From Bacillota bacterium (GTDB taxonomy: Bacteria > Bacillota > Clostridia > Peptostreptococcales > Anaerovoracaceae), in assembly GCA_030536355.1 (NCBI GenBank), contig JAUNQD010000023.1:1-34394 (forward strand): a stretch of DNA of 34,394 nt, in the 5' to 3' direction. Shown here in pieces: positions 5,996 to 14,994 of this stretch (its first letter is position 1; every line of letters starts with the position of its first letter). Both the position numbers and the translations under genes were made by a program. A model generated the notes under the pieces. That model was not told where the DNA came from, did not search any database, and worked only from the letters and a program-made list of their open reading frames with translations.

Positions 5996-8167
5996 TTATC
6001 CTATCCATACATCGTCAAGGTTATATCCTTTTCCTTCGATGTAAGCCCCTTTTCTCGTCGCCCACTGATGCCAGTACGCTATCTGGTTACCCGCAAATAT
6101 ATTGGTAACTTCCATGGCACCACCAACATATCTTGCTATTGTTTCACCATTAAACCTGATTTCCATACCTTCATTTGTGTAAACCGACGTAATAGGGCTG
6201 GCATTTTCTCCGCTCTGTCCTATAACGATTTCGCCATTCTCGAGTCTGATAAACTTCTTTTGAGTAGCAACTTCTCCACCTAGACTTTTAAGGTCAGACT
6301 TAAGGCCATTGAAAATACTTTGCATGAAATCAAAGGAGAATCCCTTCTCATCTATTCTTAATGCATTTTCAATTTTCTTCTTGTATATTTCGAAGTCGCT
6401 AACAGTGGTGTAGCCCGCTGCAATCCTTAATGCAATTTCTTCAGACGTCTGAAGTATCTGTGATGATGTCTCTATCAGTTCCTGCGACACTTCTTTTGCT
6501 TTGTTATATGCAGCCTTTGCAGCTTCGTAAGATGTCGAAAGTGAAACATCTGTATATGCCCAGGCGCCATCAGAAAACACCGTGCAATCCACGGTGTATA
6601 AATTTCCGATATTTTCTTCATTAAATTCCGGTTCCGTATCCGTCCACGTTTCAGGTGGAGGATATTCTGTTGGTGCTACAGGCGCTTCAAGATCTTCTGA
6701 TTGAAGCAGGTAGTATCTGATGCTGGACTCAACGCCTACTCCATCATCTCCGTTTTTACCTTTCAGGCTCTCAAGATAATCATCAACTGTCCCGGTATTG
6801 CCAGCTTCAAGCCATATTTCATATGCCGATTTTCCGTCTTCACCATCTGAATAGTCGCCTAGTTGTTCATTAACTACATAATCAGCTTCTATTTTTTCTA
6901 CTCTTTGAATAACATTATCAGTCCGTTTTTTATCCCTGAGATTCCTGTCTGTGAATGTCTGCTTACTGCTACCTAGTCTTATTCTTGTCTCTTCAGGAGC
7001 ATCCAGTAATGTCTGCATCTTGCTTACCAGGTAAGATGCTTCTAGGCTATGTGGAGATGAAGATACTTGTACGTTATGAAAAATATCGATTTTTCCTATG
7101 TCAAAACCCAGTTTAGAAAGATCCAGCGCTGTTGCTTCTACTGTCTCTTTTAAAGAAACACCCTTGTTGTTAAGCCAGTTGCTACTTTTCTCAAGCAAGT
7201 TTTCTGGTCTAGACACATCGTCCCACGTAACAAGCTCTGTAGGAGCATATATAACTCCGTACTTTGCTGCCATTTCTTCATTGATAATGTAGTCCTTGCC
7301 ATCATTAACCGATTCGATTGTTACTCTTTCATCTGTGGTTTCGGAGGATGTTATTTCGTATATATGGTCCCCCGCTGCCGCCGCACTGTTAAATTCGTCT
7401 TCAGTTGCGATGAGCGAGTATATATCATTGGCCAGCAAATAATATTTGTCTTCTTCCCATGTAGCCGTCTCGATTTCTACTTCTTCGTAATGGTTTACTA
7501 CAATCTTTGCTCCATAAGGAATGCATGCCGTGTATGTTTCTGTTGCGTCGATGAATATAGAAATATCCAATAGATTTTCTGCAAACTCAACTTTCTGAGA
7601 GGAGTACTTGTCAAAGCCCTTAAGCCAATCTAAGTAGTCTCCATCTTCTTCGTACCTAACGACAAAAAAGCCGCCCAGCGTATCAAGCAGGCGGCTGTTC
7701 ATAAGCGGCCATGTCTTGGCCGTTTCTTTCCATGAACGTGTTATGTAGTTGTTTGAGTCTGTGACAGTCACATTTCCCTTTTTAAGTTTTTGCTCATCAC
7801 TTACCTGTGAGTTGTGATTGTCCAGGAAGTATTCAAATAGCTCTTCTGGGGTTCCTGTAAACTCAAAAGGTCTGCACTGAGAATCGTTTAGCACGGCAAG
7901 CTTACCTTCTGCCTTCAGCTCATTCTCATTATCGAAGTCGCCTTCAGAAGATCTTATTCTTCCTTTGAAAATAACTTTCTCGGCTTCGAGTACAGCTACC
8001 CCCAGTTTGAGTTTCTCAAGCTGTCCATAATAAGGATGCTCAGGCAGCATGGTAAACTCTAACGATCCAGCTTTGTTTTCTTCTCTATTGAGAACAGGAT
8101 CCAGCACGCTAAAGCTATCGTCGCCTGGAATGTATATGTCTTTGTCATAATATTTTATTCTATACAT
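5996..8167 (-). CDS. Tail-associated protein (Tal/prophage tail endopeptidase-like)
   Basis: A 723-residue baseplate hub protein. The N-terminal about 370 residues (MYRIKYYDKDIYIPGDDSF, SLEFTMLPEHPYYGQLEKL, GRIRSSEGDFDNENEL) match the phage minor structural/prophage tail (Tal) fold that closes the tail tube and contacts the cell. Near residues 445-480 a K-S-A-Y-E-I-W-L...G-T-V-D-D-Y-L...K-G-x-x-G repeat occurs, common in fibre linkers. The rest is coiled coil (SYEAAKAAYNKAKEVSQELI) plus a beta tip. It lies between Dit and the fibre gene, the conserved order. I see no lytic catalytic domain. Confidence 0.87.
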   Translation of the reverse strand: MYRIKYYDKDIYIPGDDSFSVLDPVLNREENKAGSLEFTMLPEHPYYGQLEKLKLGVAVLEAEKVIFKGRIRSSEGDFDNENELKAEGKLAVLNDSQCRPFEFTGTPEELFEYFLDNHNSQVSDEQKLKKGNVTVTDSNNYITRSWKETAKTWPLMNSRLLDTLGGFFVVRYEEDGDYLDWLKGFDKYSSQKVEFAENLLDISIFIDATETYTACIPYGAKIVVNHYEEVEIETATWEEDKYYLLANDIYSLIATEDEFNSAAAAGDHIYEITSSETTDERVTIESVNDGKDYIINEEMAAKYGVIYAPTELVTWDDVSRPENLLEKSSNWLNNKGVSLKETVEATALDLSKLGFDIGKIDIFHNVQVSSSPHSLEASYLVSKMQTLLDAPEETRIRLGSSKQTFTDRNLRDKKRTDNVIQRVEKIEADYVVNEQLGDYSDGEDGKSAYEIWLEAGNTGTVDDYLESLKGKNGDDGVGVESSIRYYLLQSEDLEAPVAPTEYPPPETWTDTEPEFNEENIGNLYTVDCTVFSDGAWAYTDVSLSTSYEAAKAAYNKAKEVSQELIETSSQILQTSEEIALRIAAGYTTVSDFEIYKKKIENALRIDEKGFSFDFMQSIFNGLKSDLKSLGGEVATQKKFIRLENGEIVIGQSGENASPITSVYTNEGMEIRFNGETIARYVGGAMEVTNIFAGNQIAYWHQWATRKGAYIEGKGYNLDDVWIG

Positions 8168-8800
8168 TTACAACTTCCCTTCTTGATAGCTTATAGTTGC
8201 TGTTACTGCGCCTTCAACAATTACTGTTTCGTCTTCTATGAGAAGTGGGGCATTTATAATATGCTTTCCCGCAGAGTAAACATTTCTCGATGAGCCTCTT
8301 GTGATGGTGATGTCGCCATCGGTTTCGATATTGATTTTTGTAGGCATCTCTTCATTCTGCAATACAACTTCCCTAGCCGCTGCCGTACTGCTGGAAACAT
8401 CTATCTGGGTCAGCTGTTCCTTCATGGCATACGGATACATGCTGCCAGTGATAGTAACATCTCCATATGTTTTATTATTCTTGCCAGGAGATACCTTGAG
8501 ACGACCTTTATAGTAATAATCTTTATCGTGAGAAAATGTAATCTTGCGAACTTTCCCATGACAATATGCATTTATATCATCAAGTATCTTTTGGTAATCT
8601 TCAGCAGATTGCGTCTTGATGAACAGCTTTATGCTGAGAGGTCTGTTGTCATAAATCGGATACCCTGTAAGAGCGTCGGTAGCATCCACCTTACCCATTC
8701 TTCCTGGGACCGTATAGCCTTTTTCACGTATAGGCGCTTCTCCTACATCTAAGTCTGTGACTATGCCCCAGTCTTCCAGTTTTTTATCTCCTATATACAT
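8168..8800 (-). CDS. Distal tail protein (Dit, Sipho_tail family)
   Basis: A 210-residue baseplate protein expected to form the hexameric ring at the distal end of the tail tube. Family features are the start YIGDKKLEDWGIVTDL, then KGYTVPGRMGKVDATDAL and NRPLSIKLFIK, and the middle element ITGSMYPYAMK. The length is typical for Dit without a carbohydrate-binding insertion. The start codon overlaps the tape-measure stop (TGATG), and its own stop abuts Tal, so it is translationally coupled on both sides. Confidence 0.88.
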   Translation of the reverse strand: MYIGDKKLEDWGIVTDLDVGEAPIREKGYTVPGRMGKVDATDALTGYPIYDNRPLSIKLFIKTQSAEDYQKILDDINAYCHGKVRKITFSHDKDYYYKGRLKVSPGKNNKTYGDVTITGSMYPYAMKEQLTQIDVSSSTAAAREVVLQNEEMPTKINIETDGDITITRGSSRNVYSAGKHIINAPLLIEDETVIVEGAVTATISYQEGKL

Positions 8801-10740
8801 CAGACACCTCTTTCTGCGAGTTCTGCATTTTCTCCAAGACCCTTATCTATGATAGGTACGAGTGCTTTTGCGAGCACCTTTTCTCTGAGTTTCAGAGTGC
8901 ACTCTATTACAATGTTTGACATCGCGTCAGTGATGCCTCCGGTAAGTTCTGTTATACTTTCCATTACAACAGCTCTTAGCTGTGCTTCTGTGAACTGTGC
9001 ACTACCGCCGCTATTTTTGCTCTGATTGATCGCATTCTGCACAAAACGGTCCAGCTTGCTCCAAAGTGCATCAAGAGGTACTACCGCTTCCGGCCCTGCT
9101 TCACCAATACCAATCAATGATGGATTGTCAAAAATACCACCTGTTTTGTACCAGTTAACGCTGAATCTTGGAACTCCAGGTATGCCTAAGAGTTTTGCTG
9201 CCTGTGCAATAACACCGCTTCTATTCCATGACATACTTATGTGCGGAAGTCTTATTCCCTTGAAGCTTAATGTGATGTTGAAGTACGATTTGATTTTATC
9301 TATAGCTGCCTTTATCTTGTCTCTTGCAGCTTCTATAGGTTGCAGTATAGTAGTTTTCACTTTCTCTGCCGCAGATCTAAGGCTTGTCTTGATTCCATCA
9401 AGTATTCCTGTTGCGATCCCTCTGATAAGATCTATTCCTGCCGATAACAGTGTTGGTATCAAATCAGTGATAGAGCCCAATATGGTATCACATACATTAA
9501 GCATGGCAGACAGTATCTGCGGGAGGTTTTCAAGTATTCCCATTGCAAGATTTCCAAGAAGGACCCCACCATAATGAAGGATTACCGGAAGGTTCTGATC
9601 TATGAATTCCAGGAACGATGCTATCAGCTGACCAGCCGAAGTAATCAGCGCCGGCAGATTACTTAAAAGACCTCTTGCGAACTCACTAATGAACTGAACG
9701 CCTTTCTCGAGCATTGCAGGAAGATTGTTTGTGAATGTTGCCATCCCTTCATTCATTGTAGTAACGAATGCTTTAGACACTTCAGGAAGACCGTTTAGTA
9801 TTCCTTCTGCAACGCTTTTGATAAGCTCAAGACCGGAGTCCAAAAACTTAGGAATTCCCTCCTTTACCAGCGCGTAAATGGCTATTGGTAAGGAGGTTAT
9901 AATATTTCCTATGGCCGGCATCAGGTTGTCGAATAAGAACGTTCCTGTGGTTTCAGCCAGCGCGATCATTGATGATTTTATTTCTCTTCCTAAGGCGAGA
10001 TTTCCCATGAAGTCTTGTGCCGCTGCCTTCATGGCATTAAATGATCCTGTAAGTGTCTGCTGTGCTTCCAGTGCAGTAGTTCCTGTGATTCCAAGCTCTC
10101 CTTGGATAGCATGGATAGCACTATAGACATCCGCCAGATTGTTTATGTCATATTTGACCCCTGTAAGCTTTTCGGCATCTCTTAAGAGTCTTTCCATCTC
10201 AGTCTTAGTTCCGCCGTATCCAAGCTTAAGGTTGTCCAGCATAGTGTAGTTCTGTTTTGCGAATCCTTGGTATGCATCTGTGATTCTCTCCATGCTGGTG
10301 CCCATCTTGTTGGCATTGTCCGACATGTCTATTAGGGCCATGTCGGTGAGCTTGGCTGCTTTTGCAGTATTTCCATTTACAGACTGGAGTAGCGATGCTG
10401 CGAAGCTTGTTGCCTGCTCCATATATGTATTTGCTGAAATACCCGCCGTCTTATATGCCCTAGAGGCATTTTTTATTACTGTGTCTGCATGGTTTTTGAA
10501 CAGCGTTTCTATACCACCTAGACTCTGTTCCAAGGCGGCACCCTGCAAAATGGAATCTTTTATAGCAGTTCCTATGGCCGCTGCAGCCAGTGCACCTTTG
10601 ATCTTGCCGGCTATCGTACTTCCTGCTGCGCTTCCGGCAGAACCTGCTTCGCCACCCAAGACCTTTGATATTGATCCGCTTATTCCATCGGCGGAAGGCA
10701 CTATTTGAACAAAACATGTCCCTAGACTAGATTTTGACAT
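8800..10740 (-). CDS. Tail tape measure protein
   Basis: A 646-residue protein that sets tail length and is threaded through the tail tube. It has the typical N-terminus (VQIVPSADGISGSISKVLGG), Ala/Gly-rich hydrophobic segments (AGKIKGALAAAAIGTAIKDS), the TMP core motif region (ALEQSLGGIETLFKNHADTV, ...MGTSMERITDAYQGFAKQNY, NLKLGYGGTKTEMERLL), and repeated hydrophobic helices around 260-430. The end of the central part, FDNPSLIGIGEAGPEAVVPL, is a conserved phage TMP signature. Neighbours are the frameshifted chaperones upstream and Dit downstream. It is rather short, implying a modest tail. Confidence 0.92.
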   Translation of the reverse strand: MSKSSLGTCFVQIVPSADGISGSISKVLGGEAGSAGSAAGSTIAGKIKGALAAAAIGTAIKDSILQGAALEQSLGGIETLFKNHADTVIKNASRAYKTAGISANTYMEQATSFAASLLQSVNGNTAKAAKLTDMALIDMSDNANKMGTSMERITDAYQGFAKQNYTMLDNLKLGYGGTKTEMERLLRDAEKLTGVKYDINNLADVYSAIHAIQGELGITGTTALEAQQTLTGSFNAMKAAAQDFMGNLALGREIKSSMIALAETTGTFLFDNLMPAIGNIITSLPIAIYALVKEGIPKFLDSGLELIKSVAEGILNGLPEVSKAFVTTMNEGMATFTNNLPAMLEKGVQFISEFARGLLSNLPALITSAGQLIASFLEFIDQNLPVILHYGGVLLGNLAMGILENLPQILSAMLNVCDTILGSITDLIPTLLSAGIDLIRGIATGILDGIKTSLRSAAEKVKTTILQPIEAARDKIKAAIDKIKSYFNITLSFKGIRLPHISMSWNRSGVIAQAAKLLGIPGVPRFSVNWYKTGGIFDNPSLIGIGEAGPEAVVPLDALWSKLDRFVQNAINQSKNSGGSAQFTEAQLRAVVMESITELTGGITDAMSNIVIECTLKLREKVLAKALVPIIDKGLGENAELAERGV

Positions 10741-10749
10741 AACTTATTC

Positions 10750-11121
10750 TTATCTCTTTCCCAGGATCTTTTGTTTAGCCTCCTCGTATTCTTCAGGTGA
10801 ACTAAACGTCATTACGTCTGATTTGCTTTCTGTGATTTCTTCTCCATATATCATTGCTAACAGTGAAGGCGGTTTGTTGATGCCTTTTTGCCCATCATCA
10901 GATAACATCCATTTAAGAGCTCTTATCTCGTCTACAACAACACTGAGAAGAATTATGTCATGCGGTGCTTTCGCTCCGCTCATTTTCATTTTTATTCTTG
11001 AATCGTCCCTCAAACCAACAGAAAGAGTCGCCACCAGTGTAGCTGGCAGCGACTTATAATCGTACACATGATATGTTTCTGCAAGATCACATATCAAAGC
11101 GTTTTCATCTGTGGCAATCAT
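10750..11121 (-). CDS. Tail assembly chaperone, frameshift product part (DUF5361-like)
   Basis: A 123-residue protein (MIATDENALICDLAETYHVY, then ATLSVGLRDDSRIKMKMSG) resembling the DUF5361 phage family encoded just before the tape measure. It can start at its own ATG. It is also exactly in the -1 frame of the preceding gene, which ends in an A-AAA-AAC slippery heptamer, so a longer G-T-type fusion (…EKLKN-LIALAN-MIATDE…) is expected. Such fusions chaperone the tape measure and recruit tail tube subunits. Confidence 0.85.
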   Translation of the reverse strand: MIATDENALICDLAETYHVYDYKSLPATLVATLSVGLRDDSRIKMKMSGAKAPHDIILLSVVVDEIRALKWMLSDDGQKGINKPPSLLAMIYGEEITESKSDVMTFSSPEEYEEAKQKILGKR

Positions 11122-11132
11122 GTTGGCGAGGG

Positions 11133-11399
11133 CTATGAGTTTTTTAACTTTTCACCTGAGACAGTCATTATCTCTGTGATGGCTTCATTTACGGCAGCAA
11201 TTGGAACTTTGCCGTTTTCATCTCTGAAATGATCATACAGTTTCTTTTTCTGTTCTTCTCCTAACAGCATCCTGCACACCTTTGGAAAGGCCAACGGATC
11301 ATCCTGGACATCTGACAGAGCTTCCATAAACTCCATGTCGTCCAGCTGTGCTTCCTCGATCTCGAATTCGAATCCACTTTCAGTTTTGCCCTTTACCAT
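11133..11399 (-). CDS. Tail assembly chaperone (G-type)
   Basis: An 88-residue acidic protein (FEIEEAQLDDMEFMEALSDV) in the slot between tail tube and tape measure, the usual place of the G-type chaperone. Its last codons are GAA AAG TTA AAA AAC TCA TAG. The slippery A-AAA-AAC ends two codons before the stop. A -1 slip extends it into the downstream 123-residue frame, giving a protein of about 217 residues. A strong AGGAGG site precedes the ATG. Confidence 0.85.
   Translation of the reverse strand: MVKGKTESGFEFEIEEAQLDDMEFMEALSDVQDDPLAFPKVCRMLLGEEQKKKLYDHFRDENGKVPIAAVNEAITEIMTVSGEKLKNS
11139..11145 (-). promoter_or_regulatory. -1 programmed frameshift site A-AAA-AAC
   Basis: The heptamer AAAAAAC on the coding strand is in the correct register (zero-frame codons AAA AAC preceded by A). 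It lies just before the TAG of the first chaperone gene, and the -1 frame is open into the second. This is the classical G/G-T arrangement of siphophage tail chaperones. Confidence 0.85.
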
Positions 11400-11411
11400 A
11401 ATTCCCTCCTA

Positions 11412-11996
11412 TTATTCTTCAGCTACTGCCGCTTCTGCCGCTGCGGCATCCTTGATTATGTACTCGAAGTGTGTGTTTCCGTCTTCATCAGGAACCGCGC
11501 TTATTGTTGTCTGGTAGCCGATCGGAGCATTGTCTACATAAGAAACCTCTCCGACCTCTATAACTTTCGCGTTAGGAATCACTGTACGCTTCACAACTCC
11601 GCCTTTCAGGATCACTTCTGATACCCAGCAGCAGTATTCCTGCTCCTCTGTATTTGCCTCTATAGTAATTCCTGTTTCCAGATCTCCGGTGACATGTTTA
11701 TCGCCATAAACGGCCTTAAGAACTTCTGGGTTCAACGCTTCGATCATGGTGAACTTAAACTTGTCTGGTTTTCCGGTCTGCGTTTCAGTTACGACATCTC
11801 CGCCCCATGCCTTGGTGCTTTCATTTTCAGGTGAATTTTCATTTACCAGTCCATCAGCAGACAGGTATCCAAGTGGCTTGAACGCTTCATTCAGATTACT
11901 TGTTGCGTCTGTAGGACATGCAGTTCCAAGTGGTGCTCTGTGCATAGCACCTCCTATTTTAGGTTTACTTGCAGATACATTCATTACATCTGACAT
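11412..11996 (-). CDS. Major tail (tube) protein
   Basis: A 194-residue protein (VSASKPKIGGAMHRAPLGTA, LGYLSADGLVNENSPENEST, FTMIEALNPEVLKAVYGD) with features of Gram-positive siphophage tail tube subunits: the early P-K-I-G-G/A-P-x-G-T motif and a mid region where N-P-E-V-L-K precedes a beta core. The C-terminus is Ala/Glu-rich. It lies between head-tail joining genes and tail chaperones, as expected. Confidence 0.9.
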   Translation of the reverse strand: MSDVMNVSASKPKIGGAMHRAPLGTACPTDATSNLNEAFKPLGYLSADGLVNENSPENESTKAWGGDVVTETQTGKPDKFKFTMIEALNPEVLKAVYGDKHVTGDLETGITIEANTEEQEYCCWVSEVILKGGVVKRTVIPNAKVIEVGEVSYVDNAPIGYQTTISAVPDEDGNTHFEYIIKDAAAAEAAVAEE

Positions 11997-12008
11997 GTTT
12001 TTCCCTCC

Positions 12009-12347
12009 TTAGTAATGAACCAGGTCATAAATTGCCTGGTATCTGTGTTTCTTTTTAGTTGTATCTGTGAAGTTATAGTCCCTTGCCAAGTCTACACTTG
12101 CTATTTCATCTAAAGCGATGATATCGTCCATAGCCGCCTTTACTTCTTCGTTGAGTTCGGCTGCTCTATACAAAGAATCAGCATGCGACTGTAAAGCCAG
12201 CGATGCTGATTTTATATGATTTCCTTTTGAGCCTCCGGTTTTCTCAATTATGATGAACTCATCCGGCTCATCTTCAGGTTTCTCCATGTAGACCGGTACA
12301 GATACTTTTCCTTCCAGATATTCTTTTGTGATTTTTTCTATAATCAT
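12009..12347 (-). CDS. Tail terminator/neck protein (head-tail joining)
   Basis: A 112-residue protein starting MIIEKITKEYLEGKVSVPVY; contains DEFIIIEKTGGSKGNHIKSA and SLALQSHADSLYRAAELNEE, the usual pattern of Gram-positive phage tail-terminator proteins (minor capsid/DUF3168-like). ATG at 12347 overlaps the previous stop (ATGA), which favours this start over an upstream in-frame one. It caps the tail tube where it meets the connector and sits just before the tube gene. Confidence 0.78.
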   Translation of the reverse strand: MIIEKITKEYLEGKVSVPVYMEKPEDEPDEFIIIEKTGGSKGNHIKSASLALQSHADSLYRAAELNEEVKAAMDDIIALDEIASVDLARDYNFTDTTKKKHRYQAIYDLVHY

Positions 12348-12583
12348 CTTATTGCCTTTTCTAATGTATTGTTTTCGAGATTTTCTCTTCTCGCCTCTAC
12401 TGTAACTGCCATTACTGAAGCGTTGGATCTTGTCTTCCCCCCAACTTGGGTGCTGACTTCGTATCCTTCGCCGCATCTATCACGAATAGCGTTGGCAAAT
12501 TCAGTGCATACATTTGCAGCTTCCTGAGATTTTAAAAGCTCTCCCACTCCTGCTCTATTAAGCTTGAACCTAAAACTACCCAT
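12344..12583 (-). CDS. Head-tail connector component (HK97 gp10-like, short)
   Basis: A 79-residue protein (MGSFRFKLNRAGVGELLKSQ, CTEFANAIRDRCGEGYEVST, ENNTLEKAIR). The L-N-R-x-G-V-x-x-L-L-K-S start and a C-terminal helix are typical of the minor-capsid/HK97-gp10-like neck proteins. It is shorter than many members, lacking much of the usual C-terminus, but starts and ends overlap neighbours cleanly. Confidence 0.72.
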   Translation of the reverse strand: MGSFRFKLNRAGVGELLKSQEAANVCTEFANAIRDRCGEGYEVSTQVGGKTRSNASVMAVTVEARRENLENNTLEKAIR

Positions 12584-12935
12584 ACCTTTCCACCTTCACT
12601 TTCATGTTCCAGTCAAGAGGTATAAGTTCATCGATTCCTTTGATTGGAATGTCAAAGGTCTGGAATTTCTCACCAAAAAACTCCACCTTTTTATTTTCCC
12701 AGTCATGGGTGTCTCCTTTAGGTATTGCTAAAGTGTAGACTGCTTTTCTTCCTGTTAGATCGGTACTGGTGACCAGATCATCAGATGAACTTGGTGTAAC
12801 AAGAACATTTTTGACTTCAGTTGGCACCTCCTCGTAAATAGGTTCTCCGAAACCATCTACTATAGGATTTCCGCCTTCGTCTACTTTCTGTTTCTTCTCG
12901 TATAACTTTACCGTTATTCCTCTGATTTTTGCCAT
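12576..12935 (-). CDS. Head closure/neck protein
   Basis: A 119-residue beta-rich protein (MAKIRGITVKLYEKKQKVDE, then YTLAIPKGDTHDWENKKVEF and WNMKVKVERYG). The I-P-K-G-D-T-H-D-W-E-N sequence is typical of the phage head-closure protein family of Gram-positive siphophages. ATG at 12935 is chosen over an upstream GTG. It overlaps both neighbours by 8-22 nt. Confidence 0.8.
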   Translation of the reverse strand: MAKIRGITVKLYEKKQKVDEGGNPIVDGFGEPIYEEVPTEVKNVLVTPSSSDDLVTSTDLTGRKAVYTLAIPKGDTHDWENKKVEFFGEKFQTFDIPIKGIDELIPLDWNMKVKVERYG

Positions 12936-13315
12936 GGATCCCACGCTCCGTATCTCTGCCTTTTCAGTCCCAGTTTCGCCAATTCTGATTTTTTAATAAA
13001 AAGGCCTCCGCCCGGCACTAAGTATGTGCCGGATGCGGAGTATCCTAATGCTGATTGTGTAAACTGGGTCATAGGTTCTGAATCTGTGGATGTCATAAGC
13101 GCTCTGCCTATGATGTCCACTACGACCGACTTGGCCACGTTTGCAAGCGCCTTATTGTCAGTTATCATCTGATCAAGGTCCTTGCCTACTTTTACAGCTT
13201 CATATCTCAGCGAGTCGCAAACAACAGGCAATAAGGCATTGGCTTTTTCTTGCTCGTCAAGCGAAAGCTTTCGAAAAAGCACTGTGATATCGTCTATCGT
13301 TGCGTAGTTGCTCAT
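12914..13315 (-). CDS. Head-tail adaptor (phage Gp19/Gp15/Gp42-like)
   Basis: A 133-residue protein that would sit on the portal ring as the first connector layer. Start: MSNYATIDDITVLFRKLSLD; middle: VAKSVVVDIIGRALMTSTDS, PMTQFTQSALGYSASGTYLV; end: P-G-G-G-L-F-I-K-K-S-E-L-x-x-L-G-L-K-R-Q-R-Y-G. These are the usual family landmarks. It overlaps the stop of the upstream acidic protein (ATGA). Confidence 0.85.
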   Translation of the reverse strand: MSNYATIDDITVLFRKLSLDEQEKANALLPVVCDSLRYEAVKVGKDLDQMITDNKALANVAKSVVVDIIGRALMTSTDSEPMTQFTQSALGYSASGTYLVPGGGLFIKKSELAKLGLKRQRYGAWDPWQKSEE

Positions 13316-13572
13316 TCTTCCTCGCCGCCTTCAATGTCGACTTCGTCAACGATTTCTTCGTCAGTTACTACAACTTCTTCGTCAGCAACTGTGTGTGCTT
13401 CTTCCGCTACCACTTCTGACTTGTTTTTCTTTTTTCTTCCGCTGTTTTTCTTCGGCTTTTCATCCTTAGGCTCTTCCTTTTTAGGCGCCTGGACTCTTTG
13501 CCAGTTTTCTCCAGAGATCTTACAAGGTGTTTCGATGGTTGCGCCTGTCTTTTTGTTTCTGTACATAGTCAT
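13312..13572 (-). CDS. Small charged head-region protein
   Basis: An 86-residue protein with an ordered N-terminus (MYRNKKTGATIETPCKISGE-like, YRNKKTGA repeated in many phage head genes), a lysine-rich middle (KKNSGRKKKNKSE) and a strongly acidic tail (VTDEEIVDEVDIEGGEEE). It lies between capsid and connector. Small proteins of this layout often follow major capsid genes, but I cannot assign a role. Confidence 0.7.
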   Translation of the reverse strand: MTMYRNKKTGATIETPCKISGENWQRVQAPKKEEPKDEKPKKNSGRKKKNKSEVVAEEAHTVADEEVVVTDEEIVDEVDIEGGEEE

Positions 13573-13574
13573 AG

Positions 13575-14456
13575 TTATGCTCCTATTCTAGCGAAACTGT
13601 CTCCATCCAGGATTCCCCATCCTAAATAGATTTCCGCTCTAATGTATACCTGGTTATAACCCTTCAAGTCTTTGCCGGAGTTGTCAGGATCACCATATTT
13701 GATGATTTCCAGAGGTACTTCCTTGGAATATCCCCACTTGAACATGTTTTCGAAGTCTCCTACGATTGCATGGTCAACATCTCCAACCGAAACAGTTTTG
13801 TTGATATCCAGTGCGTATGCTCCCAGGTTGCTAGGCTTACCACCGAACTGGAAGTCAGGATACAGCTTCTCACCTGACTGTCTTGTCATAGCTGCAAGTG
13901 CAGTACGAGTAGCAGGGGAAATCGCCATGCCTGTTACTTCTCCATCTGACCCTTCTACCAAAGCAATAGCTGCTTCGATATTAGCGTCAGGTGTAGCCGC
14001 TGCATATGTAACCTTCTGAGTTGTCTTGGCATCAAAGTGATTATCTCCAATCACAGTTGATGCTTCACCGGTTCTAGGGTTTATGCCGTGCATTGCAGCA
14101 ATGTCAAGACCACTTGAAACCTTTTTGGCAAATCCGTCGTTGAATGCCCTTAAGATTTCCAGTTTTTCCTCTTCACTTGCATACAAGAATTCATCAGACA
14201 CTCTTGCACCATACTCAAATTTGATCGGAACGATAGTTACCGGATCAACTGTGATGCCGCCGTGTGTCTTCTTTCCGTTTTCCGCTACGATGTCAACTTC
14301 ATTATCCATGCTGAATATAAATTCTTTTCTTCCGTTGAATGGAACAGGTACTGATTTTGACAGTTTGGCCAAAGATGACTTCCCTTTCACCTTGTTAACC
14401 AGATCATTTACTAATACCGGATCAAAAAATGTGCCTTTCGATAATACGTCTGCCAT
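13575..14456 (-). CDS. Major capsid protein (HK97 fold)
   Basis: A 293-residue HK97-type capsid protein. It begins MADVLSKGTFFDPVLVNDLV, continues PVPFNGRKEFIFSMDNEVDI and VPIKFEYGARVSDEFLYASE (E-loop/P-domain landmarks), and ends YIRAEIYLGWGILDGDSFAR. There is no long N-terminal delta domain; the separate scaffold gene upstream substitutes for it. It starts 6 nt after the scaffold stop. Confidence 0.92.
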   Translation of the reverse strand: MADVLSKGTFFDPVLVNDLVNKVKGKSSLAKLSKSVPVPFNGRKEFIFSMDNEVDIVAENGKKTHGGITVDPVTIVPIKFEYGARVSDEFLYASEEEKLEILRAFNDGFAKKVSSGLDIAAMHGINPRTGEASTVIGDNHFDAKTTQKVTYAAATPDANIEAAIALVEGSDGEVTGMAISPATRTALAAMTRQSGEKLYPDFQFGGKPSNLGAYALDINKTVSVGDVDHAIVGDFENMFKWGYSKEVPLEIIKYGDPDNSGKDLKGYNQVYIRAEIYLGWGILDGDSFARIGA

Positions 14457-14461
14457 GTGTT

Positions 14462-14941
14462 TTATTCTCCTTTCATGCTATCGAGTGTTCTTTTGAGACC
14501 AGCTTCTATTTCTGAATCTGATCCATAATTACCTTCTGATGATTTACGCTGCGGCGCCGGTTTACCGCTGCCGATTATAGCTTTTAATGATTCTGCATCT
14601 TTTCTGATCGCATCTTCATCTTCCCCGGCCAGTCTTTCAGCTGCTTCATACGGCAGCCCCACTTCACGCGCGATCTTTGTTTTCATGGCGGAAGATTCAT
14701 ATCCTTTGATCTTGCCGTCACGTTCTGCGATCTGTGCTTCGAAGTCCTTGTGTTTTTTGTCAGCTTCCTCCAACTGCGAGGAGAGTGTTCCGTTCTTGTC
14801 CTCCAGCTCTTTGATTTTTTTATCTTTTTCCGACAGTCTTCCCTCGTATTTCTCAGCTACTGTCTTGCGTTCTCTCTCGAGCCTTGGACCTATCGCTTTG
14901 TCCATCTCTTCCTGTGTGTTGATTGGTGTGAAATCTGCCAT
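14462..14941 (-). CDS. Capsid scaffolding protein
   Basis: A 159-residue, highly charged coiled-coil protein (RLERERKTVAEKYEGRLSEK, KIKELEDKNGTLSSQLEEAD) with a C-terminal Ser/Gly-rich linker and a final helix (LKRTLDSMKGE). This is the GP20/DUF4355-type scaffold layout that guides procapsid assembly. It lies directly before the capsid gene with a strong AGGAGG site. Confidence 0.88.
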   Translation of the reverse strand: MADFTPINTQEEMDKAIGPRLERERKTVAEKYEGRLSEKDKKIKELEDKNGTLSSQLEEADKKHKDFEAQIAERDGKIKGYESSAMKTKIAREVGLPYEAAERLAGEDEDAIRKDAESLKAIIGSGKPAPQRKSSEGNYGSDSEIEAGLKRTLDSMKGE

Positions 14942-14994
14942 TTTTACCTCCTATTTACCATTAGGTCACGTATTTATATCAAAGCCTTATTGCT

